A DNA stretch of 64,000 nt from Pictodentalium vernedei (taxonomy: Eukaryota; Mollusca; Scaphopoda; Dentaliida; Dentaliidae), in the NCBI GenBank assembly GCA_031216915.1, contig CM062296.1, positions 793,905,823 through 793,969,822 of the forward strand, read 5' to 3'. The notes beneath the pieces are model-generated. The model saw only the letters and a list, made by a program, of their open reading frames with translations, did not search any database and was not told the origin of the DNA. The position numbers and the translations under genes were made by a program. The stretch's first letter is position 1. Each line of letters opens with the position of its first letter. Shown piece after piece: positions 42,436-53,999 of the stretch.

Positions 42436-43137
42436 GGCAAGCCAGCAAATATGCAGCCTGTCATGGTCACTGACAGGCACAGTTTGCATGTTTGACAGGC
42501 ACCAATTCAATTGTGCCTGTCATAATGACAGTACAATTTTAGAACTAAGTAGAAGTCGGGTTCAGTTTGTGTAGAATTTAACAGAACCAAATTCTTGACT
42601 TATTATCATTTATTGGAAAGCTCTCTAAAAGAGAGCTTTCCAATAAATGATAATAAGCCAAGATTATTGTCAGATCTGCATATACAATACACACCACCAT
42701 GATACTTTGAACTAATAACATGCTAACCCCTGAAATTTTGTAACAAAATGTCAAGAACCACATATACAGTCGAAACTCGTAAACTCAATGTTTACCGGAC
42801 CAACCAATAACTTCAAATTTTATCGGCCTCCGAGTTATGCTCTTTGGAAGTATTTGAGGTATTTGAAAGCCTTGAACACAAGAACACAGAAACATGGAAA
42901 TTGGACAAGAGAAAACACCTCCACACATCCCAGAAAATATAGCCGCAAGGCCCAAATTGCTGGGACTGATAGCCAACTTAGGGTTATCTCACATATTTGA
43001 GTTATCCGAGTTTGAGTTATCAAGTGCTGACTGTGTTTAAACATTATGACAGGTACAAAGTCTTCGATGACTGGCACAAAACTGTTGGTACCTGTCACAA
43101 TGACAGGCACCAAATAAATTATTATTTGCAGGCTTGG
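42436..43137. mobile_element. Foldback element with GCAAGCC-x-GCAAATA ends and nested TA-type insert
   Basis: The outer ends are ggcaagccagcaaata (left) and tatttgcaggcttgg (right), with inner copies of cctgtcat/atgacagg. A palindrome at 42598-42659 (cttattatcatttattgg...) is also found at 58714-58756 in a partial second copy. The right half is interrupted by a further element (about 42771-43040). Confidence 0.65.
42771..43040. mobile_element. TA-type MITE, acagtcgaaactcgtaaactc ends, nested
   Basis: The left end acagtcgaaactcg and the right end cgagtttgagttatcaagtg...ctgactgt are inverted, with a gap. The style resembles Tc1/mariner-type short elements. The right TIR is diverged and the target duplication unclear. 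Confidence 0.5.
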
Positions 43138-43192
43138 TCTCTGGTTCTTTAAGGGTTGAATTAAGTTTTCAAGTACACTATTATATTTTCAG

Positions 43193-43385
43193 CAATGGTC
43201 AGTACATTGCAGCTGGTTCTGATGATGGATCCTTTTTCATTTGGGAGAAGGAAACTACAAATATTGTGCGGGTGCTTAGAGGAGATGACTCTATAGTGAA
43301 TTGTTTGCAGCCACATCCGTCTTCCTGTTTATTAGCTACAAGTGGAATAGATCAGGTTGTTCGACTTTGGAGTCCAAGGCCTGAG
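43193..43385 (+). CDS. WDTC1: WDTC1/DCAF9-like gene, next exon (WD40 repeats)
   Basis: The exon follows a pyrimidine tract and AG (43191-43192), ends before GT (43386-43387), is 193 bp long and finishes on a whole codon. The translation reads NGQYIAAGSDDGSFFIW, then RGDDSIVNCLQPHP and LATSGIDQVVRLWSPRPE. GSDDGSFFIWE and SGIDxVVRLW are the ends of two WD40 blades (Asp-x-Trp-type turns) and match the C-terminal WD repeats of WDTC1. There are no stops or odd residues. The next exon, which should encode the C-terminal tail, was not recognised downstream, where sequence is filled with transposons. Confidence 0.88.
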
Positions 43386-43679
43386 GTAGGTATCTATGGT
43401 CGAATAATAGTTTCACAGGCAAGAGTGTGGCACTTTCCTTTAGTTATAGCAGTGTAAGAATGTTTGTTTGCATGTCTACGTGTCTGTATATCCCAATTGA
43501 CAAGAGAGATAATTATGGTCTCTGTGATGTGGAGATATCTGAATCTGAGTAACTACGATCCTCTGTTTTGGCAATTTTTCTATTAGTGCTTTTCCAGATG
43601 TCTCTCTAAGATTAATGTTGCGGGGCATATTGCAGAATATTTTTCATTGCATTTGGCTTGAACCAGTAAAATAGTTGAA
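43386..43679. other. Sequence after the WD40 exon, start of the next intron
   Basis: A donor GT is followed by unique AT-rich sequence. There is no recognised exon or repeat. Confidence 0.5.
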
Positions 43680-44092
43680 TAAGGCCCCACAAATTAGATC
43701 TTCTGTTTCTCGGACCATTTTTGGTAAAATTGCGTGCAGGCAGGCTGTTTTTTGTTTTGTTTTTTATTTTTGTAATTATTTCTTTGCCATCAAAAATTCA
43801 TGTTCTTGGTTTGTGTTAGGCCTCATAATCTACGCAATAGCATTGGTGGTGGTGTATTTTATCCCTTGAGTGCAAAAAGCTAAAGCATTGCAAAACCTTG
43901 TTGCACTCAAGGGACAAATTTTAAAATTTATTGACTAGTTTAAAATATCAGACATAAACCATTTCATTTTTTTTATTTTTCTAAGTTTGCATTGGTTGTT
44001 AAAAAAGAGCTTGCGGCAGCTAAAAGGACCCTGCAGGAGGATCTGAGAAACAGATTTTTTTAATTAATTTAATTTAATTTCTTTTAAACCTA
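43680..44092. mobile_element. MITE of the CTGTTTCTCAGG family (copy 2)
   Basis: The ends are ccccacaaattagatcttctgtttctcgg (as two pieces) and ctgagaaacagattttt. The internal inverted pair is cccttgagtgcaa / ttgcactcaaggg (43863-43914). It corresponds to 23661-24043 in inverse internal orientation. Confidence 0.7.
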
Positions 44093-44374
44093 AGATGTTT
44101 GTTTGACTTTTACAGTCCTTTCAGTGGCCAATGGTATAGTACAGAAAGTGTGATTTACTATTCATATACGACAGGGGAGGATATATCACCTGATGGATAT
44201 TAACAGTTTCTTCAAAAAAAACCACACAAGAATCACCAGCAAGGTTTCATCTTATGAACCACCAGTTTGTACCACGTGGTCCATGAACTGAAATCCTGCT
44301 TATAATGCTTGCACTTCTTGGGAATCTTAAAGAATTGTTAAGTGTAAATCCCATCCTACAGTGTTTCAGCAGTA

Positions 44375-44530
44375 CAGTGAAACACTGTTAATTGAATAGC
44401 CTTTTTGCCACTGAAAATTATTCATTTAACAGGAGTATTCAGCAAACAGGGATTTGGTCACTTTCCTGTATTCTAAAGATAAACTGAGCAATTATTCTAT
44501 TATTATATCTTATTTTGACAGAGCTCCTGG
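44375..44530. mobile_element. pogo-like MITE (copy 2), left part; element split by later insertions
   Basis: cagtgaaacactgttaattg after TA matches 37735-37890. The copy stops at about 44530 (agctcctggagataaat). Matching later parts appear at about 47600-47684 (ttactgaggccaaataggtc) and 54226-54256 (tacaggatttttatt), on either side of DIRS D. Confidence 0.65.
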
Positions 44531-44537
44531 AGATAAA

Positions 44538-44692
44538 TAGACACAACGCGATGTGTGTTTGAATCAGTGGGTGTTTTACATAACGAGTTGGAATGGCGTA
44601 GTCATATTTCGCAATATATAAATATGATTACGCCATTCCAACAAATTATGTAAAACACCCACCAATCCAAACACACATCGCGTTCTGTGTTT
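44538..44692. repeat. 155-bp palindrome
   Basis: The arms are acacaacgcgatgtgtgttt...tggaatggcgta and its complement, with a short AT-rich loop near 44617. There are few mismatches. Open frames here on both strands are by-products of the palindrome. Confidence 0.88.
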
Positions 44693-45141
44693 ATTATGAA
44701 ACCCATGCATTAAAATGCATTTAAATAAACAAATTTTAATTCCGATGTTTAAACCCAAAGGTGAAGAGTTTGTTTTTGACTGAAGCTGTACTGATCAAAT
44801 GGATCGATAAAAAATCAAAACAACCTTTTCGGAACCAGTGTTTGTTGAAATTCGTATCGCTGTTTACTAACAGTAATAGACACCAAATGGTTAGGCGTGA
44901 ATGGGCTGGTGCCCATTCAGGCCTAACCATTTGGTGGCTATTACTGTTAGTTAAAATATAAGTACAAATATATGCAGATTTGCAAAACAGCTGGGAGAAA
45001 CGTTTTTAAAAGAAGTTCGAAGCATGTCAAGATGTACAAAGATTTACCGAAATAAAGTTGACCAATTTAGATATAATGGGATCCACAAAACGAGACGGCC
45101 AGAGGGCTGGGTTAATGTTCTGGTGGGACATGATTGGGTTT
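44693..45141. repeat. Palindrome 44862-44954 in otherwise unrecognised sequence
   Basis: A 93-bp palindrome (ctaacagtaata, caccaaatggttagg, aatgggc and complements, loop tggt) lies in the middle. The rest (44693-44860 and 44955-45141) shows no feature. Confidence 0.75.
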
Positions 45142-46900
45142 TTAGCTCACCTACATCTGTAAGATGTGGCGAGCTATTGTGATAACCTCGGGCATCAGCG
45201 TCGGCGTCCGGCATGTCCAATATTGTAAGATTTAATGTTAAGGTTCATTTCTCAAACATCAGTGGGCTCATGCCTTTGATATTGCATATGTAGGTTGTAT
45301 GGGACTATCAGAACAGTATTTAACCCTGATACTACGACTTTTTTCCAAATTTCACCTAAAATTTTCTGCCAAAAGTTGTTGTAAGAATTTGCGTTTAGGT
45401 GTTGTAAGAATTTGTGTTAAAGTCAGCTTTTGTGCAGATTGTGCTGCTTTAACTTCTCATTACTGTTGATTTTCATATTTCAATAACAACTGTAGGTATT
45501 AACTCTCCTGTATGCAGAAATTTAACGAAAATTTTCTTTCATTTTTTTTCACTAAAAATTTTTATGTTTTTCTCGGACTTAGTAAATTTTAAGTTGTAAA
45601 ACTTTGTAAACTTTGTGTTTAGGTGAGTTGTGTTTCTGTGTGTCTTTCCAAGCGATTAATATTCTACACTTGAGTTACTGAACTCCATTGCAGTGATATT
45701 TAATCCTCATTACATGCATATTTGAGGAATTTGAGGCTGATTTTCTGCCAAAACTTGTAAGAATTAGCGTTTAGGTGTTGTAAGAATTTGCGTTAAAGTC
45801 AGCTTTTGTGCAGATCGTGGTGCTTTAACTTCTCATTACTGTTGATTTTCATATTTCAATAACAACTGTAGGTATTAACCCGACTGTATGCAGAAATTTA
45901 ACGGAAATTTTCTTTTTTTTCAGTCAAAATTTTCATGTTTTTCTCGGACTTAGTAAATTTTAAGTTCTAAAAGTTTGTGTTAAGGTGAGGTGTTAAGGTG
46001 AGTTCTCAAAGATCAGTGGGCTCAGGCCTTTGATATTGCATATGTAGGTTGTAGGGGACTATCAGAGCAGTATTTAACCCTGATACTACGACTTTTTTCC
46101 AAATTTCACCTAAAATTTTCTGCCAAAAGTTGTTGTAAGAATTTGCGTTTAGGTGTTGTAAGAATTTGCGTTAAAGTCAGCTTTTGTGCAGATTGTGCTG
46201 CTTTAACTTCTCATTACTGTTGATTTTCATATTTCAATAACAACTGTAGGTATTAACCCTACTGTATGCAGAATTTTAACGGAAATTTTCTTTTTTTTCA
46301 CTCAAAATTTTCATGTTTTTCTCGGACTTAGTAAATTTTAAGTTGTAAAACTTTGTAAACTTTGTTGTGTTTCTGTGTGTCTTTCCAGGCGATTAATATT
46401 CTACACTTGGGTTACTGAACTCCATTGCAGTAATATTTAACCCTCATTACATGCATATTTGAGGAATTTGAGGCTGATTTTCTGCCAAAACTTGTAAGAA
46501 TTAGAGTTTAGGTGTTGTAAGAATTTGCGTTAAAATCAGCTTTTGTGCAGATTGTGGTGCCTTCACCTCTCATTACTGTTTATTTTCTCATTTCAATAAC
46601 AACTGTAGGTATTAACCCTACTGTATACAGAAATTTAACTGATTTCTTTTCTTTTTTTCATTCACAATGTTCAAGTTTTTCTCTGACTTACTCAATTTTA
46701 AGTTCTAAAAGTTTGTGTTAAGGTGAGTTCTGTTTCTATGTGTCTTTCCAGGCAATTGACATTGTACGTATGGGTTACTAAACTACATTGCGGTAACGTT
46801 GTGTCCTTATTACATTCATATTTGAAGAATTTGAGGGGGATTTTTGGGACTTATATTCACTTTCTTTAAAAAAATTTTTTTTTAACTTTTTTTTTTTTTA
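45142..46900 (+). repeat. Stem-loop-headed element with a higher-order tandem array
   Basis: The head is agctcacctacatct-gt-aagatgtggcgagct (45144-45175). The array alternates two related ~370-bp units: one starts at ctcaaacatcagtgggctca (45250, again near 46013), the other at tgtttctgtgtgtctttcca (about 45631, 46370 and 46731). The combined period is ~750 bp. Each unit contains ttgtaagaatttgcgtt and caataacaactgtaggtatt. Confidence 0.85.
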
Positions 46901-47684
46901 TTTAATCCTTTCTCATACTTGTTACTAGTAACATTAAGGCTTATTTTAGTTGTTGATGTGATGTATTTTTGTTGGGACTTATAGTCACTTTCTTGAACGA
47001 ATGTTTTTCCGCAACTCCTCTTTAACCAATGAATGTACTTCAATTACAATTTCAGTGATTTATGAAAGCCTTTCCTAATTCTTATTTATGATTTAATATC
47101 TGGCTTCACAATTCATATTCTTAATCATAAACATTTCTAAAATATATATATATCCAATGATTCTATGTTGAATTGATATATAATAAATGCAGAAATATAG
47201 ACTTTCCAAAGCCATCACATAAACCACATTAATCATTTGATGCCCAGTTAATGATTTATATTAACTAAATATTAGGCATGTTACATTGGAACGACATTAT
47301 CAAGCACGAATGTAAGTGAGCGTTGGGATGTAACATCCCTCTTGTTTTAAAATATTATCTCATTTTTGGCTTATTTTTTGTGAACCGACTTTATTTTACT
47401 TTAGACGTTCTCATTTTCACACTATGCGACAGACGGTTGATGATTGTGCAACAAAATTTGGAAACTTTTCGAAGTGTAACTAAACGATGCGGTAAAAAAG
47501 TTCCGGCTTGTATATCACCCGTTGAATACAGAATCATTTATATCATAGTGGCAATTCCGTTGAATACAAGGGTTTAAAGTTTAATGGATGTGTAATAAAA
47601 TATAATACATTCAATGCCTGTATTGGATTTACTGAGGCCAAATAGGTCAAGAAACATGGGGAATTTGGTCACTGTCAGGGCAAT
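46901..47684. other. AT-rich stretch; end holds part of a pogo-like copy
   Basis: Mostly unique AT-rich sequence. About 47600-47684 matches the middle of the pogo-like MITE at 37735. An 84-codon frame at 47323-47577 has no motif and is not called. Confidence 0.5.
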
Positions 47685-48742
47685 ATTTTTCTACTACAAC
47701 CAATGACCCAGACTTAGCTGGTGCAACCTCAACATTATTATGGGCCAAACACAAATTTTGAACCCCCAACCCCTAAAATGTGCATACAACAACGAAATTA
47801 AAAGTCCTATCTGCCCCTCCATACTTTTAGTACTTGCGCATGCGCAGTACCCAGGAAGAGACTGGAATTGGCACCAACACCATTCTTTGTTTGGCCCTAA
47901 GTCAGTAAACATCTCAACTGACATCTGTGCTTTAAATCTCTCTTTTGGTGGATGCCAGACACAGATCAAAGACATATATGGTGGATTCAAAGCAGTAAAT
48001 GGATGATGGAAGTGAAGAACGGTGGTTTGAGATGTGCAGGGCTGTAACTTTTAAATAATATGAAAATTATTTCATTTTATCCAATTTCGGGATATACGCC
48101 TTGACATCATTAGTTTTGCTAATGATTTACCTACTGTTGGTTATGTGTTCCTTCCCTATCCTTCCATGAACCCTCCGGTTAAACTCCTAAGCTTTCTGGC
48201 TGTTTTTTATTGAATTTTGTATTAAATTTCTTAGGAGTTTGACATGTTTTACAGAAGGTTTATTCTTTTTATCCCCACTGTTACGTCCTCACCTCTGGGG
48301 GTGTTGGGTCATTATTGTCTTGCTTCTCCTACCGGATGCATTGTTTTTTCTTCACATGCAACCTAGCTTTGCATCAGGTATCAGTTAATTATTTACTGAC
48401 TTGGGCCTTTTGTGTGCCTATTGTCTAGTGTCCGTTTTTTCTAATCCTGACATTGTTTACTTTTAACAATGCCCTTAACAGGTAATATTCAGGGTTTTAT
48501 TTCATCACAATTATAGTATGATACATTTATTAATATTCCGGTAGTGTAGCTTTAATATTTTGGTGTTTGTCCACACTTAGGCTCTATTGGGATCTCCTTG
48601 GGCTCGTGTGGTTTCCTTGGGGAACTTGGGCATTTTAAAAAAAAAATTTCGAAATTATTTTTGATTGTCTTTGTCATGTATCCGTATATTGTATGATTAT
48701 ATGTTAGATGTGCCCTGAACTTTCTTTGGATTGTAATTATTT

Positions 48743-49250
48743 ATGAAATTACTGCTCTCAGTGTAGGGCGAAGAAGTCCACATCAGATTTACTTGCTTGT
48801 CTTGCCTGTAGTCGCTGCACTCCTACTGATTCTGGTCCTACTTGAGTGTTCCGGGTCGTCTCATTAGGACAGTAACGTTGGAAGTGGGTGTCGTGCTATG
48901 TATTCACGGTGAAGTTCCTATGCCGGAGCTGTCACTGCAAGATAATTCAAGTTTTCAGTTTCTTTTCTGAGAGGAACAAGAACATGGTGATGGTATTGCG
49001 ACACCCGTTCAGAATGTGCTGTCGTCGTCGTGCTCTTAGGAGCAAACAGAGCTAGCTGCAAAGGTGTTCTTGAATATAAAGGGAATAAGGCCTCTTATTC
49101 CAACAGCAAGCTCGAACGGTCAGGCGGTTACCCGATAATGGGAACCGTAATACCGGGTATGTCCGTTGCTGTCGAGAAGAGTACAGATTTGGGTAGAGCA
49201 AACACCTTATAAACAAAAGCTCACCCTGCAACAACAGCAAAAAGGGGAAG
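48743..49250 (+). pseudogene. ORF1 N-terminal remnant of DIRS D
   Basis: ATG-AAA is followed by CSQCRAKKSTSDLLACLAC and SRCTPTDSGPT after a one-base shift. A TGA appears where other copies have CVD. EQEHGDGIATPVQNVL follows. This is the same N-terminal design as B and E, but frameshifted throughout. Confidence 0.6.
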
Positions 49251-50500
49251 ACGCCAACAAGTTTCCCTTTGGGAAGCTCTGCAAGGTCTGGGATCAGACT
49301 GCGAGCGGAAGAGCCTTCTCTAACCCAGTAACAGTCGGGTCATTTGTTGCTTTGAGAAACTTGCACTGAGTCGGAGCTAATGTACTCCCTGGCCGCTCGG
49401 GACACTCCTTCTACACTGCAGCCGGGGTCGGCTGCAGTTACGGCTTTTTTCTCTGCTTTGGCAAAGTACTGCGACCGCACACTAGCTACCCGACTTCGGA
49501 TGTTCATGCAGCCGAGCGAAGAGCTCCTGTCTTTGCCCTTGAAGTCGGTCCATCCAGTGGCTAGCGATTCGAGGCTTGATTCATCGGGACATTCGGCAAT
49601 GAGATCTCTGTCCCGGGAGCAACATGTGGCGGAGAATAGAAGCCACTGCTTCACAAGCCTCTGTAACGGACTTGCTGTCACAATTTGCACAGCTTATCGC
49701 AGCTCCCCAGTAAGGGGCACCCATCCGCAGACTCCAGTAGTGAGCCGTCGGACTTGCTGGGTCGGTCCGGTCATCTGTGCATGTAGAAGCTAGAAGTTTC
49801 TCTACGGGATGCTCGGCAAGATCTGGGGTCAGATCGCCGATTGGAGAGCCCTCACCGTCCCATTAACAGTTTGGGTTGACTGTGTCCATTGTGAGAAACT
49901 ACAATGAGTCAGAACACGCATTAGAATGTTCCTTCCACACTGCAGCCGAGGTGGCGACGGTTATGTCTTCTTCTTGCATGGAAGTTCACAAAAGTGGATT
50001 AGCCTAGAAGTTGCTAATCAGGATACTCTGCAAGATCTTGGGACAGATCGCGAGAGCAGAGCATTCTCCTTCCCGTTAACAGTTGGGGACGGCTGTTCTG
50101 TGTTGTAAAAAACTTCTATGAGTACGTGCATCCGACCAAAATGTGATGAGTTTGGATGCTTTTTCTGCACTTCAGCCGGGGTCGGCTGTTGTTACAGCTT
50201 CCTCTTCTTCCATTGATATTCACGCTAAGGGGTAGATGCCTGCAAGTTTCTAATGGAACGCTCGGCAAGGTATGGAGCAGACCGCGAGCTGGAGAACCCT
50301 CTCTGTTCTGTCAGCAGTCGGGGGCGACTCTTTTTGATTCGAGAAACTTTAGTGAGTTAGGACACATGTTCACGCTTGCAGTTTGGGACGCTCCTTCCAC
50401 ACTGCAGCCGGGTCCAGTTGCAGCTATGGTTTCTTCCTCTGCTTCATTGATGAAGCATGTTGACCGCAAACTAGCTATCTCACTTCACATGTTCAGGTTG
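49250..50500 (+). repeat. Four diverged direct copies of an ORF1 module in DIRS D
   Basis: The phrase ctcggcaaggtctgg-atcagac-gcgagc (in variants) occurs near 49276, 49810, 50021 and 50252, each followed by ccttc-acactgcagccggg and a Ser-rich coding phrase. Copies B and C have this module once. Frames differ between copies, so this is a decayed array, not a repeat protein. Confidence 0.7.
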
Positions 50501-51253
50501 ATAGCTAGTCGTTCGAGGCATTTTTATACAGGATATTTGTCGATGATCTGGTGCCAGATCTCCTTAAGCTTCCCATGTGCAGCTTATGGTAACAAGCTGA
50601 TTATCGCTACTCTGCTAGCCTTGTTCACGGACTGGCTGCCGCAGATTGCTCTGCATATCGCAGAATCCCAATAGTCGCTGGTACTACCGTCAACAAGCTC
50701 CTGTGGTGAGCTGTCGGACGGTGCTGCGTTGTTCCAGTCATCTGTTCAGTCAGATGGTGTTGACCATATTTTCAGGTGAAACATTTGGATGGTGAGAGGG
50801 CTACGGAGGGTGAGTCTGCATCCCTCACAGAAGGGCACCTTAAGACTATGAATTTTTAGTCATATGCTCTTCGAATCTAGTTCCATCTGAATCTAAGTCT
50901 GCATTTGCTAGGCAAAAAGCAGCTTAACATACCGGGCGATGGAAAGACGAAGATCTTTTCTCCCCGGATCTTACGGCTCAGGTGTCGAGGGCTTTTGTCC
51001 AGATTAACGATGCCTTCCTTGCCTTAGAAATAGTTTAAGAAATGCAATGCTCTATTCCTATTTCGAATAGAGGTTCGATAGTGCATAGAGAGAGGCTGAG
51101 ACAGCTGTTTTGTTTGGAAAAGAGCCGTTAGAAGGAATAAGTATGTCTTTTCCTTCTTAGTGTTGTATTCCTTGGCGTCAAGACATTTAATGCTATTGTG
51201 GACATTATAGTAGCCTTATGTACTGTTACAGTGGTCTTTTCTTATACATTAGC

Positions 51254-51800
51254 GGCTAGTGTTGTAAGTCTCCATTTAGTGAGCTTTCAGATGCCGCAGG
51301 TGACACAGATACGTCTTCACTCAGATGAAGACTTGTAACTGCATAGCTACCTTGAGGCTACTGTCTCTTTGGGAATTACAGCTGTTTGAATAGCAGCTCT
51401 TCATTCCCTACCTTGCTCGACGATAGTTTTAAGTCTCCGTTCAGTGAGCTTTCAAGGTTGAAAACTACACTGAGATATCTGTCTTCACGGAGATGAAGAC
51501 TTCTAAGCTACGTTAGCTAGGCTCAGACTGCTGTCTTTTGGGAATAAAACCACTAAAGGAAAGACACCATAGTAGCCTAGCTAGAATCATGAGCAGCGTT
51601 TTTAAGTAATAATGCAATAAACATAACTGAAATAACTTATCTTCTTGAGACTGCTGTCTCTTTGGGAATTACGGCTGTTAAAAATAGCGGCTCTTTATTT
51701 CCTCTCTTGCATGACGATAGTTGTAAGTCTCCGTTCACTGAGCTTTCAAGGTCGCAACTTACACCGAAATATCTGTCTTCACAGAGATGAAGACTTCTAA
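51254..51800 (+). repeat. Three diverged direct repeats (~170-300 bp apart) in DIRS D
   Basis: gtaagtctccgttcagtgagctttcaagg-type phrases occur near 51266, 51430 and 51726. gactgctgtctctttgggaat occurs near 51357, 51527 and 51650. No protein similarity is recognised. Confidence 0.65.
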
Positions 51801-53575
51801 CCTACCAGCTTTTTAATTGTCTTCATGAATTGGAAGACCTTTAGCTGCTTCAGCTAGGCTGAGTTCACTGTCCTATCAGACATCATACCGTTATGTTAGA
51901 GGAGGTTATTCTCCTCCTACCGTTATTGTTTGGTATTAGTTATCTGAGGCAGTAAGCCCTGTTGCTGACGCCATATTAACCTGCTGTGATTAATGAGCTT
52001 TTCTTTAAACACCTATACTAAACTCCTCAGGAATATATTTCCTGATATCAAATCGAACATAAGGAATTCATCTAGGTTTTTATGATCAGGTGTCGGAACA
52101 TTGTTTTCGTCTCCCCCTTCATTTCTATCCAATATACTGTTGTGCATTATATTTCCACTCAGGGGATTGGATATTATGTCTATATGGTTTATTATTTGGT
52201 CATCACGTCCCGCTCCATCCTTAGTGGCATTATGGAGTCGGTCAGACGTGAGGGAGCCCTGCTGTTCCTATACTATTTGATAACCAACACAAAAGCTTTA
52301 CGAATCGTGTCAGGTTACTGTTATTATGATTGTTTTGACTATAAGCTTTTTAGCTGTATTACTCTTATTGAGAATAGCAGCAGCAGTATAGCCTTAATTT
52401 TACTGCGCCGGCCTTATTTATCTAGTGATTCAAGTAATGCGTGTGAGCGGGGATCGATACGATTTATACATCGCCCAACATTCTCCAAATATGGCAATTA
52501 GTCAACTCTGAGAAGTTTTGCTCAGAGCGGTCTGCCCTTTTCTTACGATGTATGAGTTTTTAACTCAGTTTAACTGCATTAACATTGTATTATTCATTCC
52601 GTTTCCTGGTTACATTTGTATCACTCGGTCATACCGTGGATACAGGCTGTATTCAGACGAGTACATGCAGGATTCTGTTGCTCACATGCATAATATGTAT
52701 ATTTATTAGGCAAACACATCATTGAATAGATTCTATAAAATTCTTGTTCTGCTTGATAGAGCTTATTAGAATTTTGGGGCTAGTTATATCAGTTATACAA
52801 TTTCCAATAGGCCGTCTATGCATACGTTCTAAATTTTTGGCTTCATTATTCGGATTATTATATTCTTTCTCCGAACAGTCATTGGTTGTAACAGACCTAG
52901 GGAACAGTAAAATATTTGGGGGACGGTCCATGACTGGTCTGTTAATCATAGACCTTTCCATGTTCTGAATCCAGCTTTCTACCAGGAACGGTATGCAGGA
53001 GAATTCCATCTCTCATATATGCACACAGTTCAGTTTGGAGTTTTATTATTGGAATTAATTGTACACCTAAACGGGGTCGCCTGTTGGTTGCCGCAGAAGC
53101 GTATTTGCTCTAACAGATAACTTTCCTTTGGGATTCAATTGGACAAGTGTAAGGTAGTACATGTTATATCACCGGTTTTCGACTTATCTACGTATTCCGA
53201 CTCTGGCATACGTTAGAAGCTTGAACTTTTAATAACCGGGACCGCCATGATAGCCTTAGCTACTGAGGTGGCATTAAGCACCATTAATTAATAATAATTA
53301 ATAACTGGGTGCCTGTTGGGCAAATATATATAGATTATTTGGTCCCGCTTTTCACTGATTCCAGAGCACTTCCCTCTTTGTTTTGAAGAATATTCCTTCA
53401 TAAAAAAAGCGTGGGGGTGATTTTTCTTCATCTCTTCTGGCCTGATAACTGATAATAAGTGTGTAACTATGAGTGAAGCTGTTTTTGTCTGTAGATTATT
53501 ACTGATCTTAGATACAGCTTGTTTATTATATATATGGCGTGTGTTTGTAAGGGTTAGTCTCTCACTCTCGAACAT
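51801..53575. other. Internal DIRS D sequence of unknown origin
   Basis: Several open frames of 60-139 codons lie on both strands (for example 52082-52501). None shows RT, RNase H or recombinase motifs. It occupies the place of ORF2-ORF3. It could be extremely decayed DIRS or captured sequence. Confidence 0.4.
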
Positions 53576-53850
53576 GTCATCCTGATTAAAGTGGCTTAGT
53601 CCAGACTAGCCTTAAAATTGGGGGCTCATTACACCCAATTAGCATAATCATTCATGCTAAGAATACGGAATTACTTGGATATGGTTCCTTATTTGATATG
53701 TCTTCTCTATTACTGTATAGAGAGACATTCATGTAATTCCTTTAAAAGTTAAACCTCCTTTTCACCTTGGAATGCAGGCCAAGGAGATGTATTTGGTCTG
53801 CTAATTTCTTTAAGTCCTAGGCCCTCCGCCTTTTTGCGATTCAGCTAAGT

Positions 53851-53929
53851 CTTGGCCATTGGTTGTAGTATAAAAATATTATAAAATTAAAGTACTTTGT
53901 ATATTTTTTATACTTACCAATGGCCCAGA
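53851..53929. repeat. ICR of DIRS D
   Basis: cttggccattggttgtagtat joins tttgtatattttttatac and ttaccaatggcccag, complements of the left and right ends. It is preserved although the enzymes are gone. Confidence 0.8.
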
Positions 53930-53999
53930 TGGGGATGGCCCTCCCATGAATGAGCATTCATACCTCCCTGCTGAGTTATCACTTTAGTAGGCTTGTCTA

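Larger units (their letters stand above)
39600..43192 (+). other. WDTC1: Intron of the WDTC1-like gene, largely built of repeats
   Basis: GT (39600) to AG (43191-43192), 3.6 kb. It holds a poly-C tract (about 39740-39752), a TTAA MITE with a SINE (39952-40574), a stem-loop-headed satellite element (41199-42302) and a foldback element with a nested TA-type element (42436-43137). 40575-41198 shows nothing recognisable. Confidence 0.8.

Noticed and set aside
47323..47577. 84-codon ORF
   Set aside because: No similarity, no codon bias evidence, and it lies between repeat fragments.
43386..47684. Downstream WDTC1 exons
   Set aside because: I looked for the C-terminal tail after the PRPE codons and saw no convincing exon with splice sites.
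52082..52501. 139-codon ORF in DIRS D
   Set aside because: There is no motif, it lies in decayed element sequence and no relative occurs in the other copies. It is recorded only as part of an unknown interior.
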